Shown: piece by piece, positions 33,909 through 43,302 of the stretch
How the letters are laid out: each line of letters starts with the position of its first letter
Numbering within the stretch: the stretch's first letter is position 1
Source: DAOVXM01 sp963746255
Lineage (GTDB): Bacteria > Chloroflexota > Anaerolineae > Anaerolineales > UBA4823
Reading direction: 5' to 3'
DNA length: 64,000 bases
NCBI GenBank assembly: GCA_963746255.1
Contig: CAVVAJ010000009.1
Coordinates: 992,001 to 1,056,000, forward strand
Made by a program: the position numbers and the translations under genes
Notes under the pieces: model-generated
Databases searched by the model: none
What the model was told of the DNA's origin: nothing
Seen by the model: the letters and a program-made list of their open reading frames with translations, nothing else

Positions 33909-35552
33909 ATGACCAGGAAACGGATTACGCTGTTATTGATAAGTCTTGCAATCATCACGCTCGTTTCGGTGCTTGGCTACTACTATTACAGCACATATGG
34001 TCCGACTGAAATAAATGCCTCTGGGGGTGCAGATGATAGGACAACCATCCAAGCGAGGGTCGCTCGTACTGGCAGTTTGACGGTATCTGTCAGCGGCTCC
34101 GGACAGCTTATTCCTGCATCTACGGCTGACCTTAGTTTCCAGGAAAACGGCACTTTAATTGAATTGAACGTAAGTGTTGGCGATCAGGTTCAAGCCGGTG
34201 ATATCTTGGCCCGCCTGCTAATAGATAAGTCACCCGCGGAGCAAGCTGCCGAAATCTCCAGCGCCGAACTCGATCTGCTGCGCGCACAAGGCAATTTAGT
34301 CCAGGTTCAGCAGGATGCCCAACTGGAGACCGCACTGGCATTAACCGCTCTTGAAGAAGCACAGCGTAATCTTGAAGATCTCGCGGACATCGAACTTGAA
34401 CTGGCTGTCGGTCAGCAGGCTGTCCGCCTGGCAGAACAAGCGATCGAAGACGCTGAAATGATGATATTTATCGTGAACTCAACACCCGCCCAGACTGCAT
34501 ACGACATCGCTAACGCCAGCCTGATGTTCAAAGAGAAAGATCTCCAGGAGATAAAGGATCAGATTGAGAAAATTGAGAACCAGATCAAGAGCGCTCCTAG
34601 TAATCGGGCTCGTGATCGCCTGAAGCAGCAATTATTGAATCTTGAGGTGGCACTCACAAACCAACAGCTAGAAGTCGATCAGTCCCAATACAAATACAAT
34701 TCGCTCGACGACCCGCCTGACGAACTGGATCTCGCACTGGCCGAAGCCCAGCTTAAGGCAGCGCAAGCCCAGCTCAATCAAGCGCAGCAGGATTTAGTAG
34801 ATCGGCAAAGCGGTCCAAGCGGCAGCGAATATGCCATCGCAGAAGCCCAATTAGCCGAAGCCCAGTCTGAATGGGAACGTCGAAAAGATGGTCCAGACCT
34901 AAACGAGGTAGCCTTGGCAAAAGCCCAGATTGAGAAATCCCAAGCTGCGCTTACCTTGGCTAAACAGACCCAGCTTGTTGAAGAAATGGTTGCCCCGCAG
35001 GCAGGGACAATTACATCACTAAACGGCTCCGTCGGGGACCGGGTTAACGGCAAATCGATCCTCAGTCTAGCCGACATGACCCAACCCGTCGTAGAAGTGT
35101 ATTTGGACGAGATTGATTTATCACATGCTCAAGTGGGCAATCAAGTTTCAGTAACATTTGACGCTATTCCCGACGTGACCTTTATGGGTCATGTTCAGGC
35201 CGTGGATCCCAGACTCTCAATAACAAACAATAGCTCCGCACTAAAAGCTATTATCCATTTGGATTCAGTACCCAACCAGTTTTTCACTCTGCCAATCGGC
35301 CTCAATGCTGCGGTTGAGGTCATCGCCGGGGGAGCAAATAACACTGTATTAATTCCACTTGAAGCTTTACACATACAACCAGATAACAGCTATCTGGTCT
35401 ATATTATTACTGGAGACACGCTAGAACCCCGCACAGTGCAGGTCGGTCTAACGGATCCGACCACTGCCGCGATTATCTCCGGGCTGCAGCCAGGAGAGCG
35501 TGTGGCAATCAGCGGTGTAGACATAGATCAGGAGGAAACCTATGACCGATGA
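33909..35552 (+). CDS. HlyD/MacA-type efflux adaptor 2
   Basis: 547 residues, paralogue of the preceding adaptor with the same order: N-terminal helix, LSFQENGTLIELNVSVGDQV, a long coiled coil rich in Ala/Gln/Glu (about 120-360), MVAPQAGTITSLNGSVGDRV, barrel, and a C-terminal LQPGERVAISG domain. The coiled coil differs, with an insertion around EIKDQIEKIENQIKS. Two adaptors in tandem suggest a mixed ring or alternative partners. Its last 11 bases overlap the ATPase gene. Confidence 0.87.
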   Translation: MTRKRITLLLISLAIITLVSVLGYYYYSTYGPTEINASGGADDRTTIQARVARTGSLTVSVSGSGQLIPASTADLSFQENGTLIELNVSVGDQVQAGDILARLLIDKSPAEQAAEISSAELDLLRAQGNLVQVQQDAQLETALALTALEEAQRNLEDLADIELELAVGQQAVRLAEQAIEDAEMMIFIVNSTPAQTAYDIANASLMFKEKDLQEIKDQIEKIENQIKSAPSNRARDRLKQQLLNLEVALTNQQLEVDQSQYKYNSLDDPPDELDLALAEAQLKAAQAQLNQAQQDLVDRQSGPSGSEYAIAEAQLAEAQSEWERRKDGPDLNEVALAKAQIEKSQAALTLAKQTQLVEEMVAPQAGTITSLNGSVGDRVNGKSILSLADMTQPVVEVYLDEIDLSHAQVGNQVSVTFDAIPDVTFMGHVQAVDPRLSITNNSSALKAIIHLDSVPNQFFTLPIGLNAAVEVIAGGANNTVLIPLEALHIQPDNSYLVYIITGDTLEPRTVQVGLTDPTTAAIISGLQPGERVAISGVDIDQEETYDR

Positions 35553-36291
35553 TGCAATTATTGAAACAATAGACCTTACCAAAATTTTTGGTATGGGCGA
35601 TGCTCAGGTGCGAGCGCTCGATGGAGTCAGTCTGACAATTCGTAAGGGTGAGTTCGTAGCTATTATGGGTCCATCAGGATCGGGAAAGAGCACGTTGATG
35701 AATATCATAGGCTGTTTGGACAAGCCTACCTCAGGGATCTATTTATTAGCCGGGGAAGATGTTAGCAATATGAACAAAACTCAGCTGGCCATTATTCGCA
35801 ATAAAAACTTGGGGTTCGTCTTCCAATCCTACAACCTGCTTGCCCAAACATCAGCGCTGGAAAACGTCATGCTGCCACTGCTGTACAATCGCAACGGCAA
35901 GCTCACTGACGCAAAGCAAACCGAAAAAGCACTGGCAGCATTGGGCGCGGTTGGTTTATCCGATCGCATTCAGCACAAGCCACATGAATTATCCGGCGGG
36001 CAGATGCAGCGAGTGGCCATCGCTAGGGCCCTGGTCAACGATCCAGTACTCATCCTCGCCGATGAACCTACCGGCAACCTAGATACCAAATCCGGTGAAG
36101 AGATTTTGGCCTTGCTGGCAGACCTGCACTCCCAGGGCAGGACGGTTGTAATGGTGACGCATGCCGATGACATCGCCGCTTTCGCCCAACGGATCATCCG
36201 TTTCCGAGATGGGACGATCGATACTGACCATCAAAATGGGCATTTTTCTCCCGCTCCTGCTCAGCCGGAGGTCGAAAATGCGACTCACTAA
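35542..36291 (+). CDS. ABC exporter ATPase (MacB/LolD type)
   Basis: 249 residues. Walker A GPSGSGKSTLMN, Q-loop FVFQSYNLL, signature LSGGQMQRVAIARALV, Walker B LILADEPTGNLD, H-loop MVTHADD. Start ATG overlaps the adaptor and lies after AGGAGG. Its 3' end overlaps the permease gene by 14 bases, so adaptor, ATPase and permease are translationally coupled. Confidence 0.92.
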   Translation: MTDDAIIETIDLTKIFGMGDAQVRALDGVSLTIRKGEFVAIMGPSGSGKSTLMNIIGCLDKPTSGIYLLAGEDVSNMNKTQLAIIRNKNLGFVFQSYNLLAQTSALENVMLPLLYNRNGKLTDAKQTEKALAALGAVGLSDRIQHKPHELSGGQMQRVAIARALVNDPVLILADEPTGNLDTKSGEEILALLADLHSQGRTVVMVTHADDIAAFAQRIIRFRDGTIDTDHQNGHFSPAPAQPEVENATH

Positions 36292-37516
36292 AGTAGTTCA
36301 AATCGCCTATAAAGGCTTGGCAAAGAATAAACTACGCTCTCTGCTCACTATGCTGGGAGTCATTATAGGGGTCGCGGCGGTGATTATCATGATCTCGATC
36401 AGTACCGGCACAGAGCAAACTATTGAGGATCAAATCACAGGGTTAGGCTCGAATTTGATCTTTGTACAGGCCAACTTCAGCCGTGGTGGTATGGGACGTG
36501 AAGGCGGATTCGAGAGCTCTGGCGGATTGGTATATAATGATGCCTTTGCCATTGCAGATGAAGTCAATGGCGTAACCGCTGTGGCTGTCGAACAAGGCAG
36601 CTCAGACTCCATCAAAGCCGACGGGGTTACCCTTGAAGGCGTTTCCATTCTAGGCACGACCCCTGATTTCCCTTCTGTCCGTGACATGACGATTGAAACT
36701 GGGCGCTACTTCAATGAGACTGACTTGGATCGCAACCAGAAAGTAGCCGTTCTGGGTTCCACCCTGGCCGAAGAGCTCTTCGGTAATACTCCGCCAGTTG
36801 GCCAAAGTGTGGCCGTTGGTACCACAAAGCTCACCATTATCGGTGTTTTTAATGAAAAAGGTATGGTCGGGAATACAGATTTTGATTCGCGTATCTACCT
36901 GCCCATCACGGTTGTCTTTCAGAAATTTACCCCTTCAATGATGGCGCGCGTAATGGGTGATCGTGTGCGCCTGATCTATGTCGAGGTAAATGATCAGGTT
37001 CCGATCGAAGATATCATCTTGCAAACCGAACTGCTGTTAGCCAAGCGTCACGATGTCAGCCTGGAAGAACCGGATTTTGTGATCACCACCCAGCAAGATA
37101 TCATCCAAACCCAAGAAGCTACAACTGAAGCCTTTCGCAATTTGCTGGCTTGGGTAGCCGCGGTCTCGCTGATTGTCGGTGGGATTGGCATTATGAACAT
37201 CATGATGGTTAGCGTTACCGAGCGTACGCGCGAGATCGGCATCCGCCAATCGGTCGGTGCGAGTCCCAATGATATCCGCTCGCAGTTTCTAACTGAAGCG
37301 CTATTATTGAGCCTGATTGGTGGATTAATCGGTGTTATCGTCGGCATCACTGGCGCCTGGATTTTCGGTGAAGTTGGCGATATGCGCACTGTCATTGTGC
37401 CTGCTTCCATATTGCTTGCATTTGGCTCGTCTGCCGCGATAGGTATTTTCTTCGGCTATTATCCGGCCAACAAAGCCGCACTGCTCGACCCAATCGAGGC
37501 TTTACGCCACGAGTGA
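36278..37516 (+). CDS. MacB-like ABC exporter permease
   Basis: 412 residues. First helix LRSLLTMLGVIIGVAAVIIM, then a MacB periplasmic core domain (about 45-285) and three FtsX helices near the C-terminus, with TERTREIGIRQSVGAS, the motif typical of MacB permeases. GGAGG lies before ATG 36278. Works with the preceding ATPase and one or both adaptors; substrate unknown (lipids, peptides or toxins are exported by relatives). Confidence 0.92.
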   Translation: MRLTKVVQIAYKGLAKNKLRSLLTMLGVIIGVAAVIIMISISTGTEQTIEDQITGLGSNLIFVQANFSRGGMGREGGFESSGGLVYNDAFAIADEVNGVTAVAVEQGSSDSIKADGVTLEGVSILGTTPDFPSVRDMTIETGRYFNETDLDRNQKVAVLGSTLAEELFGNTPPVGQSVAVGTTKLTIIGVFNEKGMVGNTDFDSRIYLPITVVFQKFTPSMMARVMGDRVRLIYVEVNDQVPIEDIILQTELLLAKRHDVSLEEPDFVITTQQDIIQTQEATTEAFRNLLAWVAAVSLIVGGIGIMNIMMVSVTERTREIGIRQSVGASPNDIRSQFLTEALLLSLIGGLIGVIVGITGAWIFGEVGDMRTVIVPASILLAFGSSAAIGIFFGYYPANKAALLDPIEALRHE

Positions 37517-37590
37517 AGCTAGAGTGTGGTGTAGTATCAACTTAAGAAAATCAATAACAAAATATCAACAGGAAGAGAGGAAATATAACC

Positions 37591-38310
37591 ATGAATAAAC
37601 CAATACTATGGATAGGTCTGATAATAACAGGTCTGTTCATCCTGACAGCATGCGGCTCGTCCGTACAGGCTGATATCAACCAGGCTGTCGAGCAGGTATC
37701 GGAAGCGGTTGATTTGCAACCAATCCCGGATCCTAATCTCGCCCGTGAAACGCCCCAGGCTATACAGCTGGCATTGGGGATCTTTAAATTGGAAGGCACC
37801 GAGCAAGCACTGTCCACCAAGCAGGCTGCAGAGCTGTTGACTTTATGGAAAGCCGCCCGCAGCTTGAGCCAGAGCGAAACAGTCGCAGCGGAAGAACTGC
37901 AGGCAGTTGTCTCCCAGATTCAAGATACCATGACACCAGCCCAGCTTGATTTCCTCGCCAGCATGGATCTCTCTTTTGAGGATATGGGCGCGATAGCAGA
38001 AGAGCTGGGTCTCGACTTTGGCATGGCAGGCCGATTTGGTGATATCACGCCCGAGATGCAGGCAACTATGCAGGCGATGCGTGAGAGCGGTCAGTTCCCT
38101 GAAGGAGGTTTTGGGGGCGGTCAGGGCCTCGGGGGCGGACCTGGAAGCCGCGGACCGGGCGGGGGCGGTTTTGGTGGTGAGGCAGGCTTATCCCCCGAGC
38201 AGCGCGAGACCGCCATTGCGGAGCGCGGCGGTTTTCGACAGGCGGGTTTGGGCATTCCTGTCCAGCTCCTAGATGCCATCATTGAGTATCTCAGCACCAT
38301 GACAGGATAA
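37591..38310 (+). CDS. Lipoprotein of unknown function linked to the MacAB-like exporter
   Basis: 239 residues. Lipoprotein signal ending LTACGSS. A helical domain (about 45-135) is followed by a Gly/Pro-rich stretch (about 170-200) and a short C-terminal helix. No family recognised. It lies 74 bases after the permease, and a decayed paralogue follows directly. Constant association with the exporter here suggests a substrate-binding or accessory role (inference). Confidence 0.7.
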   Translation: MNKPILWIGLIITGLFILTACGSSVQADINQAVEQVSEAVDLQPIPDPNLARETPQAIQLALGIFKLEGTEQALSTKQAAELLTLWKAARSLSQSETVAAEELQAVVSQIQDTMTPAQLDFLASMDLSFEDMGAIAEELGLDFGMAGRFGDITPEMQATMQAMRESGQFPEGGFGGGQGLGGGPGSRGPGGGGFGGEAGLSPEQRETAIAERGGFRQAGLGIPVQLLDAIIEYLSTMTG

Positions 38311-38364
38311 TCCACCCCACAAATAGATCGCCAACTTTGTAAATAATACTTCGGTAGCAAATCC

Positions 38365-38398
38365 TTGAGCTGCTCATCCTGTTGGAAGGGCGGCTCAA
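38365..38398 (+). terminator. Hairpin after the lipoprotein gene
   Basis: TTGAGCTGC / GCGGCTCAA forms a nine-pair stem with one G-U around a 16-base loop, followed by TCTATTT. A weak terminator. Confidence 0.5.
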
Positions 38399-38525
38399 TC
38401 TATTTAAAGCGAATACGTTCTAAATCAAAAATTCATATTCTCATAACAACTTTTCGATAAAGTAAAGACGGCGAACAATCGTAGATAAGAACTCCCGTAA
38501 ACTGTTGATCACGAGGAGGCAACCT

Positions 38526-39239
38526 ATGTCCAAATTCCCCAAATCCTATGCAACTATCACACTACTGTTCTTGGAATTTTTACTCAGCGCGTACACTGGA
38601 TCAAATCAAAACCAAGTGCCAGTCGACCAAGCAATACCTTCCGAATCAAACAACCCAGCTGATTCCATTGCTGCGGAAGCACCTTCTCGGGATCAAGCCG
38701 AGCTGACTTTGATGACGGAGCTTGCCATGGAGATCCTCAAACTCGAGGATATGAATTATCCGCTATCATCTGAACAAGCTCAAACACTTCTACCGCTGTG
38801 AAAAGCTGTTCGCAGTTTATCTGAAAGTGAAACTACTGCTGAGCAAGAAACTGAAGCTGTGCTTAGCGAGATTCAATCTGCGATCACTTCTCAACAGCAG
38901 AAAGCTATCACAGCCATGGAGCTGTCCATTCAGGATATCGGAGCTATTGCAGAAGAACTTGGGCTCGATTTTGGCATGGATCAATTTGCCGATCTGGATC
39001 CCGAGCTGCTAGTCACTATGCAAGCGGCGCGTGTGAGCGGTCAAAGTTCCCCAGCTGATCTAGCAGGCCTTCAACCAAGCGGTATGGGCCTAGAACCTGG
39101 AATTGAAGGTGGGCTGAATCCTGAACAGCAAGCTGATGCTAGTGCTGTTCGGCCTGGAATTAATGGTAACACTTTTGGGATAAACTCGGCACTCTTAGAT
39201 GCATTGATCGAATATCTCCAGCAAAACTTGGTGATATGA
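38526..39239 (+). pseudogene. Decayed paralogue of the exporter-linked lipoprotein
   Basis: In-frame with ATG 38526 (GAGGAGG upstream). It aligns with the 37591 protein through AIAEELGLDFGM and the flanking helices. Two lesions stand out: TGA 38799-38801 replaces the Trp of the paralogue (LLTLWKAARSL versus LLPL-stop-KAVRSL), and the lipobox Cys is Tyr (LLSAYTGS versus ILTACGS). The Gly-rich segment is shortened. Because the stop aligns with Trp, not Cys, selenocysteine is not a sensible reading. The downstream frame is otherwise open, so decay is recent. Confidence 0.82.
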
Positions 39240-39271
39240 TCCTTATGGCAGGGAATATGGATTACATTGCT

Positions 39272-40474
39272 TCATGTCAAGCCGTGCTGCTGCTTGAAAA
39301 TCTGGATGGCATCTGCGGCTCTGCTTACACCCCCAGCCTCCAGGAATGATTGTTTGATTTCCTTTAATCCGGTAATCGTCCCTGGATCAGCTAACACCGA
39401 TTCGACTGCTAGAAGTAACTTTTCAGGAGAAAGCCGGTCAGTTTCCAAATATAGCCCTGCATGCAGCTGTTCTACTCGAGCAGCATTGAGTGCTTGCTCA
39501 ATTGTATTGGGCACCACGATCATCGGCACCCCGTAGTAGACCGCCTCGCTGATGCTGTTCATGCCGCCGTGCGTAATGAAAACGTCCGCATTCTTCAGCA
39601 CTGCCAGCTGGGGCAAATACTGCGCAACCGTGAAATTCTGGGGGACAGGACCTAAATCAGCAGGGTCAACTGCCTTACCAACTGACATAATTACACTATA
39701 CCGCTTGTCATCGAACGCCTTCAGGCAGTGCTGGAAGAACTGCAGGTTGGCTCGATAAACCGTACCAACAGCGATGTATATTAACAGCTGTCCCGCATCC
39801 ACCCTGATCTCGAGCGGCTCCTCCTTCCGATTTGTCTCGATCTCTGGACCCACATAATGATAAGACTCATCAAAGTGCCACTCATAAGGTTGGAAATAAC
39901 GCGTTGCGAACACAATATTTAATTCTGCCGAACTGGAGATAACGTTGATGTCTTTCGGGTCACGCAGCTTGAAATCTTTGATGATCTTTGCCGTTTGCCG
40001 CTGCAGTTTCCGCCAATATCCGTAACCCGGTTTTATGCTCTGGATGGCTTTACGCAAAACACGCTTGTCGTTAAAGATCGTGCGCCAATAAAAGGGCAAG
40101 TGGGGGAAACTCGCCAGAGCTGGTATCCCATACCTGCGGCTGGCAACGCCTCCCCATGGCGCGCTCATATCGAAGATCAAGTAATCTGGACTCTCTACCG
40201 CAGCTGCTGATAATACTTCCGGAAGCAATGCATAAGTCGTATCCGCAACGAGATTGCCTAAATGAATTATGTGGGCTACGGAGCGCGATTGTTCGAATGC
40301 CCCCAAGTTTTCATATGCGCGATACCGGGCGCCAGTGGCTGAGATCACCTTTTCGAAAGCTGGACTAGAGAAATATGTGACTTCCTCTCCACGCCGGACC
40401 AGTTCCCGCATTAAAGGTAAAGTTGGATTGACATGTCCGTGGAAAGGAATATTGTAGAACCAAACCTTTGCCAT
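39272..40474 (-). CDS. MGT-type (UDP-glycosyltransferase-like, GT1) glycosyltransferase
   Basis: 400 residues. N-terminal acceptor domain begins FYNIPFHGHVNPTLPLMREL, a typical macrolide-type glycosyltransferase start with the catalytic His. C-terminal donor domain has YLPQLAVLKNADVFITHGGM and NSISEAVYYGVPMIVVP, the nucleotide-sugar signature. It likely transfers a sugar to a small hydrophobic acceptor; neither partner is known. GAAAGGAG precedes the ATG. Monocistronic, convergent with the lipoprotein pseudogene. Confidence 0.9.
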   Translation of the reverse strand: MAKVWFYNIPFHGHVNPTLPLMRELVRRGEEVTYFSSPAFEKVISATGARYRAYENLGAFEQSRSVAHIIHLGNLVADTTYALLPEVLSAAAVESPDYLIFDMSAPWGGVASRRYGIPALASFPHLPFYWRTIFNDKRVLRKAIQSIKPGYGYWRKLQRQTAKIIKDFKLRDPKDINVISSSAELNIVFATRYFQPYEWHFDESYHYVGPEIETNRKEEPLEIRVDAGQLLIYIAVGTVYRANLQFFQHCLKAFDDKRYSVIMSVGKAVDPADLGPVPQNFTVAQYLPQLAVLKNADVFITHGGMNSISEAVYYGVPMIVVPNTIEQALNAARVEQLHAGLYLETDRLSPEKLLLAVESVLADPGTITGLKEIKQSFLEAGGVSRAADAIQIFKQQHGLT

Positions 40475-40523
40475 ATTGACTCCTTTCGATGTCGAGAGAT
40501 TTCATAAGCGCGCTCCCCATCAT

Positions 40524-40545
40524 ACTGCGTTTTTGAAAACGCAGT
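40524..40545. repeat. Perfect 10-bp palindrome
   Basis: ACTGCGTTTT-TG-AAAACGCAGT, immediately beside repeat copy B and 50 bases upstream of the glycosyltransferase start. Could be an operator or cruciform; no transcript ends here towards it with a T run beyond the stem. Confidence 0.6.
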
Positions 40546-40551
40546 CAGACT

Positions 40552-40666
40552 AGTGTTCTCTCGAATGTGATTGTTTATGAAGAAAATATTACAGACGGAA
40601 CACTTTAAGCTTTGTCAAAAGTATAGGAAACGGATACCGAATGCAACTTTCATCCTAGACAAAGCA
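40552..40666. repeat. Dispersed double-hairpin repeat, copy B
   Basis: Same organisation as 11243-11358: AGTGTTCTCTC facing GACGGAACACT (40594-40604), then GCTTTGTC (40609-40616) facing GACAAAGC (40658-40665). In the second hairpin AGGA near 40625 faces TCCT near 40653, replacing the pairs of copy A, which suggests selection on structure. Lies between divergent glycosyltransferase and DoxX genes. Confidence 0.75.
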
Positions 40667-40727
40667 CCCATCGAGTGAAGAATGCTCACTCCAATTGTGT
40701 CTAAGCGGGAGAAAAGCTCTATGATAT

Positions 40728-40756
40728 TTGTTTAGAATAATGGTTGTAAGTATAGT
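40728..40756 (+). promoter_or_regulatory. Possible DoxX promoter
   Basis: TTGTTT and TATAGT with a 17-base spacer, about 100 bases before the DoxX start. Confidence 0.4.
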
Positions 40757-40855
40757 AATATTATCCAATATATCCAGTTAATAGTATAATAATAGAAGTA
40801 TTCCCAATTATCATATCTTATTATTACTTAGAGGCGCCTAATCAGGAGGTTTCAA

Positions 40856-41254
40856 ATGAATGTTTTATTATGGATTCTGCAAATTCTTTTGGGAATTTAC
40901 TTTGCTCTGATCGGAGTGATGCACTTTATCGTGCCGCCGGGATTGCCAGCTCCAATGGCTTGGATGTATGACCTGCCAACTTGGCTGCACTATGTCAGCG
41001 GTATTGCGGAAATCCTGGGCGGTTTGGGATTAATCCTACCCGCCGTGACCCGCATCCGGACCAATCTTATCCCCCTGGCAGCACTGGGGCTCACTTTGGT
41101 TATGATCGGCGCAGTAATTTTCCATGTCGGGCGAGGCGAATACCAAAACATCGCATTGAACCTATTGTTAGCTGCAATCCTGGCTTTCGTGGCATATGGT
41201 CGCTGGAAAATCAAACCGCTAGCTGACCGAAGCGCCGCTGAACAATCCGCATAA
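40856..41254 (+). CDS. DoxX-like small membrane protein
   Basis: 132 residues, four helices. First helix LLWILQILLGIYFALIGVMHF and the GIAEILGGLGLILPAVTRI loop are typical of the DoxX/DoxX-like family, small membrane proteins linked to quinone or thiosulfate chemistry in some species. Specific role unknown. CAGGAGG precedes the ATG. Ends at a hairpin terminator. Confidence 0.82.
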   Translation: MNVLLWILQILLGIYFALIGVMHFIVPPGLPAPMAWMYDLPTWLHYVSGIAEILGGLGLILPAVTRIRTNLIPLAALGLTLVMIGAVIFHVGRGEYQNIALNLLLAAILAFVAYGRWKIKPLADRSAAEQSA

Positions 41255-41293
41255 TTATAAAGTAAGGGAAACAGTGGCCCATCCAAATCAACA

Positions 41294-41323
41294 ACGGGCA
41301 TGCCGAAATGGCATACCCGTTTT
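41294..41323 (+). terminator. Terminator after DoxX
   Basis: ACGGGCATGCC-GAAA-TGGCATACCCGT stem with one mismatch, then TTTTGTC. Confidence 0.8.
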
Positions 41324-41384
41324 GTCTATTAAGTGTTTTATAGCACTCCCGATTGATCTGCATCATCCGGCAAATTTGTTCCCG

Positions 41385-41890
41385 CTAGAAGTTTGGTATT
41401 CGTGTTTTCAGCTTGCTAGCAATGTCATCCAAGGGGTTAACCTCGTGCAGAGCTAACGAGCGCGCCAACCGGTATATAGTTTCGGGGCGATTACTCGCGC
41501 GGCTCACAGCATTTTCCCACTCTGCATCGGTAAGGTCAGCCAATGCTCGCAGGAGGGTTGCGCGCCGGAAATTATAGTAACCAAATAAATCCGAGGCCGG
41601 GAAATGCGAATAATGGACTAACGGGGCCCATTGTCGTTAGGGATGAATATCCGGGAGGATGGGATCATTAACCAATAAGGCGTAGTAAATCGACTGCGAG
41701 GTGATTTCCTTGCGGCTCAGCAAATGGGCGAGATGCTCCTTGAATGGCCATTCTTTTTCGGCAGCCTCTCGCAGAGTTGCTCTTCGGGCAATGACCTGCT
41801 GAGATCTTTCAGCTGAGCCGGAGATTCTCTTAGAAATTCTAGAAGACGGTTTCTATTCACTAGTGATGGTTGAGTAGTAATTTTCCCCAT
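41385..41890 (-). pseudogene. DinB-superfamily protein, frameshift plus in-frame stop
   Basis: From ATG 41890: LLEFLRESPAQLKDLSRSL, then a frameshift near 41765 into EKEWPFKEHLAHLLSRKE, then an in-frame TAA after DPILPDIHP (near 41640), then QWAPLVHYSHFPASDLFGYY and YRLARSLALHEVNPLDDI, ending TAG 41385-41387. The His positions of the DinB metal-binding four-helix bundle are still visible (EHLAH, ALHE). Two lesions show a decayed gene of about 165 codons. It lies 41 bases after the histidine kinase on the same strand. Confidence 0.8.
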
Positions 41891-41931
41891 TGGCATCAAA
41901 TTACATCTGAGAAAATCGAAGGTATACCTTA

Positions 41932-43299
41932 CTAGCTTTCCGGCATCCAAATCGTAAAAGTTGTCCCCCTTCCTACTTCACTTGTGACCGACAACCTGCC
42001 GCCCTGGGCTTCCACTAAGGATTTGGCAATGGCCAATCCAAGTCCAGTTTCACCCTCAGCCTGTCGTCGGGATCGATCCCCCCGAAATGACCGCTCAAAA
42101 ATACAGGGTAAATCTTCAGCAGGTATTCCGGAGCCATTGTCAGCAACCAGGATTTCTACTCCACCAGCACTGACTTCTGCTGAAAGAATAATCTCACCGC
42201 ACTCGGGTGTGTAGCGGATAGCATTCGTCATTAAATTACCCAGCACCTGCACCATGCGCTCCACATCCACTTCGATGTTGGGCAGCTGTTCAATGGTATG
42301 AGCAACTATGTTAATATTTGCCTTGTCAGCCTGAACATAGTAGGCATCCGCCGTGCGTTTAATAAGCACGGAAGGGGATACTTCCTGCAATGTGAGCGGC
42401 AGCTCACCCGCATCTGCCAAAACCATCGTCTTTAAATCATCGATCAAATGACTCAAATGCTGTGCTTCGGTATGCATAACGCTGAACATCTCTGGGGTAG
42501 GGTTGAGTTTGCCATCGCTCAGTGCTTCGGTATACCCCATTATCACGCTCATCGGGGTGCGCAAATCATGCGCGATATCTGCCGTCATGCGTTTGCGCAG
42601 ATCATTGGAGCGCGCTAATTCGCTGCTCATTTGGTTGAATGATTCAGCAAGGATCCCAAATTCATCTTGGGATCGCACTTGTACTTGGTAGCCCAATTTC
42701 CCATCCGCAATTTCGTGTGTCGCCGCGGTAAGCTCCCGAAGCGAGCGCGTCATTGTATACGCGAGAATACCACCGATAACCAATGCAATTGCGGTAGCCA
42801 TAGCAGCACTGATCAAGATCGCCTGGTTGATATTTAGGAGAAAATCACCCTCTAATGTACCCGGCATCCAACGATCAATCTGTGGTGTAAACAGCAGCCA
42901 GCCAACGTTTTCTCCATCAACCGCAATCACGACACCGTTGCGCAGGTCTTTTCGTGACAATACTCTGCCAATTGCATCTGGTCCACCACCAAATACAATC
43001 ACGCCCCTTCCATCGGCGATAGTAAATAATGCCCGGCGTGCCTCCCATCTCATACCCTGATCGCGTCCAGGGGAGAAAGTTTCCTCACCTGGTCTGAAGC
43101 TCTGCTCCACGCCTTCCCACGTACCATAATGCTTGTAGTAATTTGTTAAACTGGTGATCAACAGTTGTTGGTTTTGGTTCAGGATCAGGCGGCCAAACTC
43201 ATTCTGGGTGCGCTGGCGCACGATAAGCGCTACGACCACGGCTCCAATCAAGCCAACCAACAAGAAAGCCAATGTCAACTTAGCCGCTAGGGAACGCAT
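41932..43299 (-). CDS. Sensor histidine kinase
   Basis: 455 residues. Helix at about 7-27, an extracytoplasmic sensor domain (about 28-160), a second helix (about 162-185), HAMP, a HisKA box ADIAHDLRTPMSVIMGY with the phospho-His, and an HATPase domain with NLMTNAIRYTPE, VADNGSGIP, GETGLGLAIAKSL. BaeS-like architecture. It follows the response regulator by three bases. The signal is unknown; the adjacent EF-like repeat protein and exporters suggest envelope stress (inference). Confidence 0.92.
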   Translation of the reverse strand: MRSLAAKLTLAFLLVGLIGAVVVALIVRQRTQNEFGRLILNQNQQLLITSLTNYYKHYGTWEGVEQSFRPGEETFSPGRDQGMRWEARRALFTIADGRGVIVFGGGPDAIGRVLSRKDLRNGVVIAVDGENVGWLLFTPQIDRWMPGTLEGDFLLNINQAILISAAMATAIALVIGGILAYTMTRSLRELTAATHEIADGKLGYQVQVRSQDEFGILAESFNQMSSELARSNDLRKRMTADIAHDLRTPMSVIMGYTEALSDGKLNPTPEMFSVMHTEAQHLSHLIDDLKTMVLADAGELPLTLQEVSPSVLIKRTADAYYVQADKANINIVAHTIEQLPNIEVDVERMVQVLGNLMTNAIRYTPECGEIILSAEVSAGGVEILVADNGSGIPAEDLPCIFERSFRGDRSRRQAEGETGLGLAIAKSLVEAQGGRLSVTSEVGRGTTFTIWMPES

Positions 43300-43302
43300 C
43301 GG

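Noticed and set aside
37541..38360. Antisense reading frames over the Gly/Pro-rich lipoprotein.
   Set aside because: They mirror the codon bias of the real gene and have no start signals.
38799..38801. In-frame TGA in the second lipoprotein copy as a selenocysteine codon.
   Set aside because: The paralogue has Trp there, no redox motif surrounds it, and the lipobox is also destroyed; nonsense mutation is the simpler reading.
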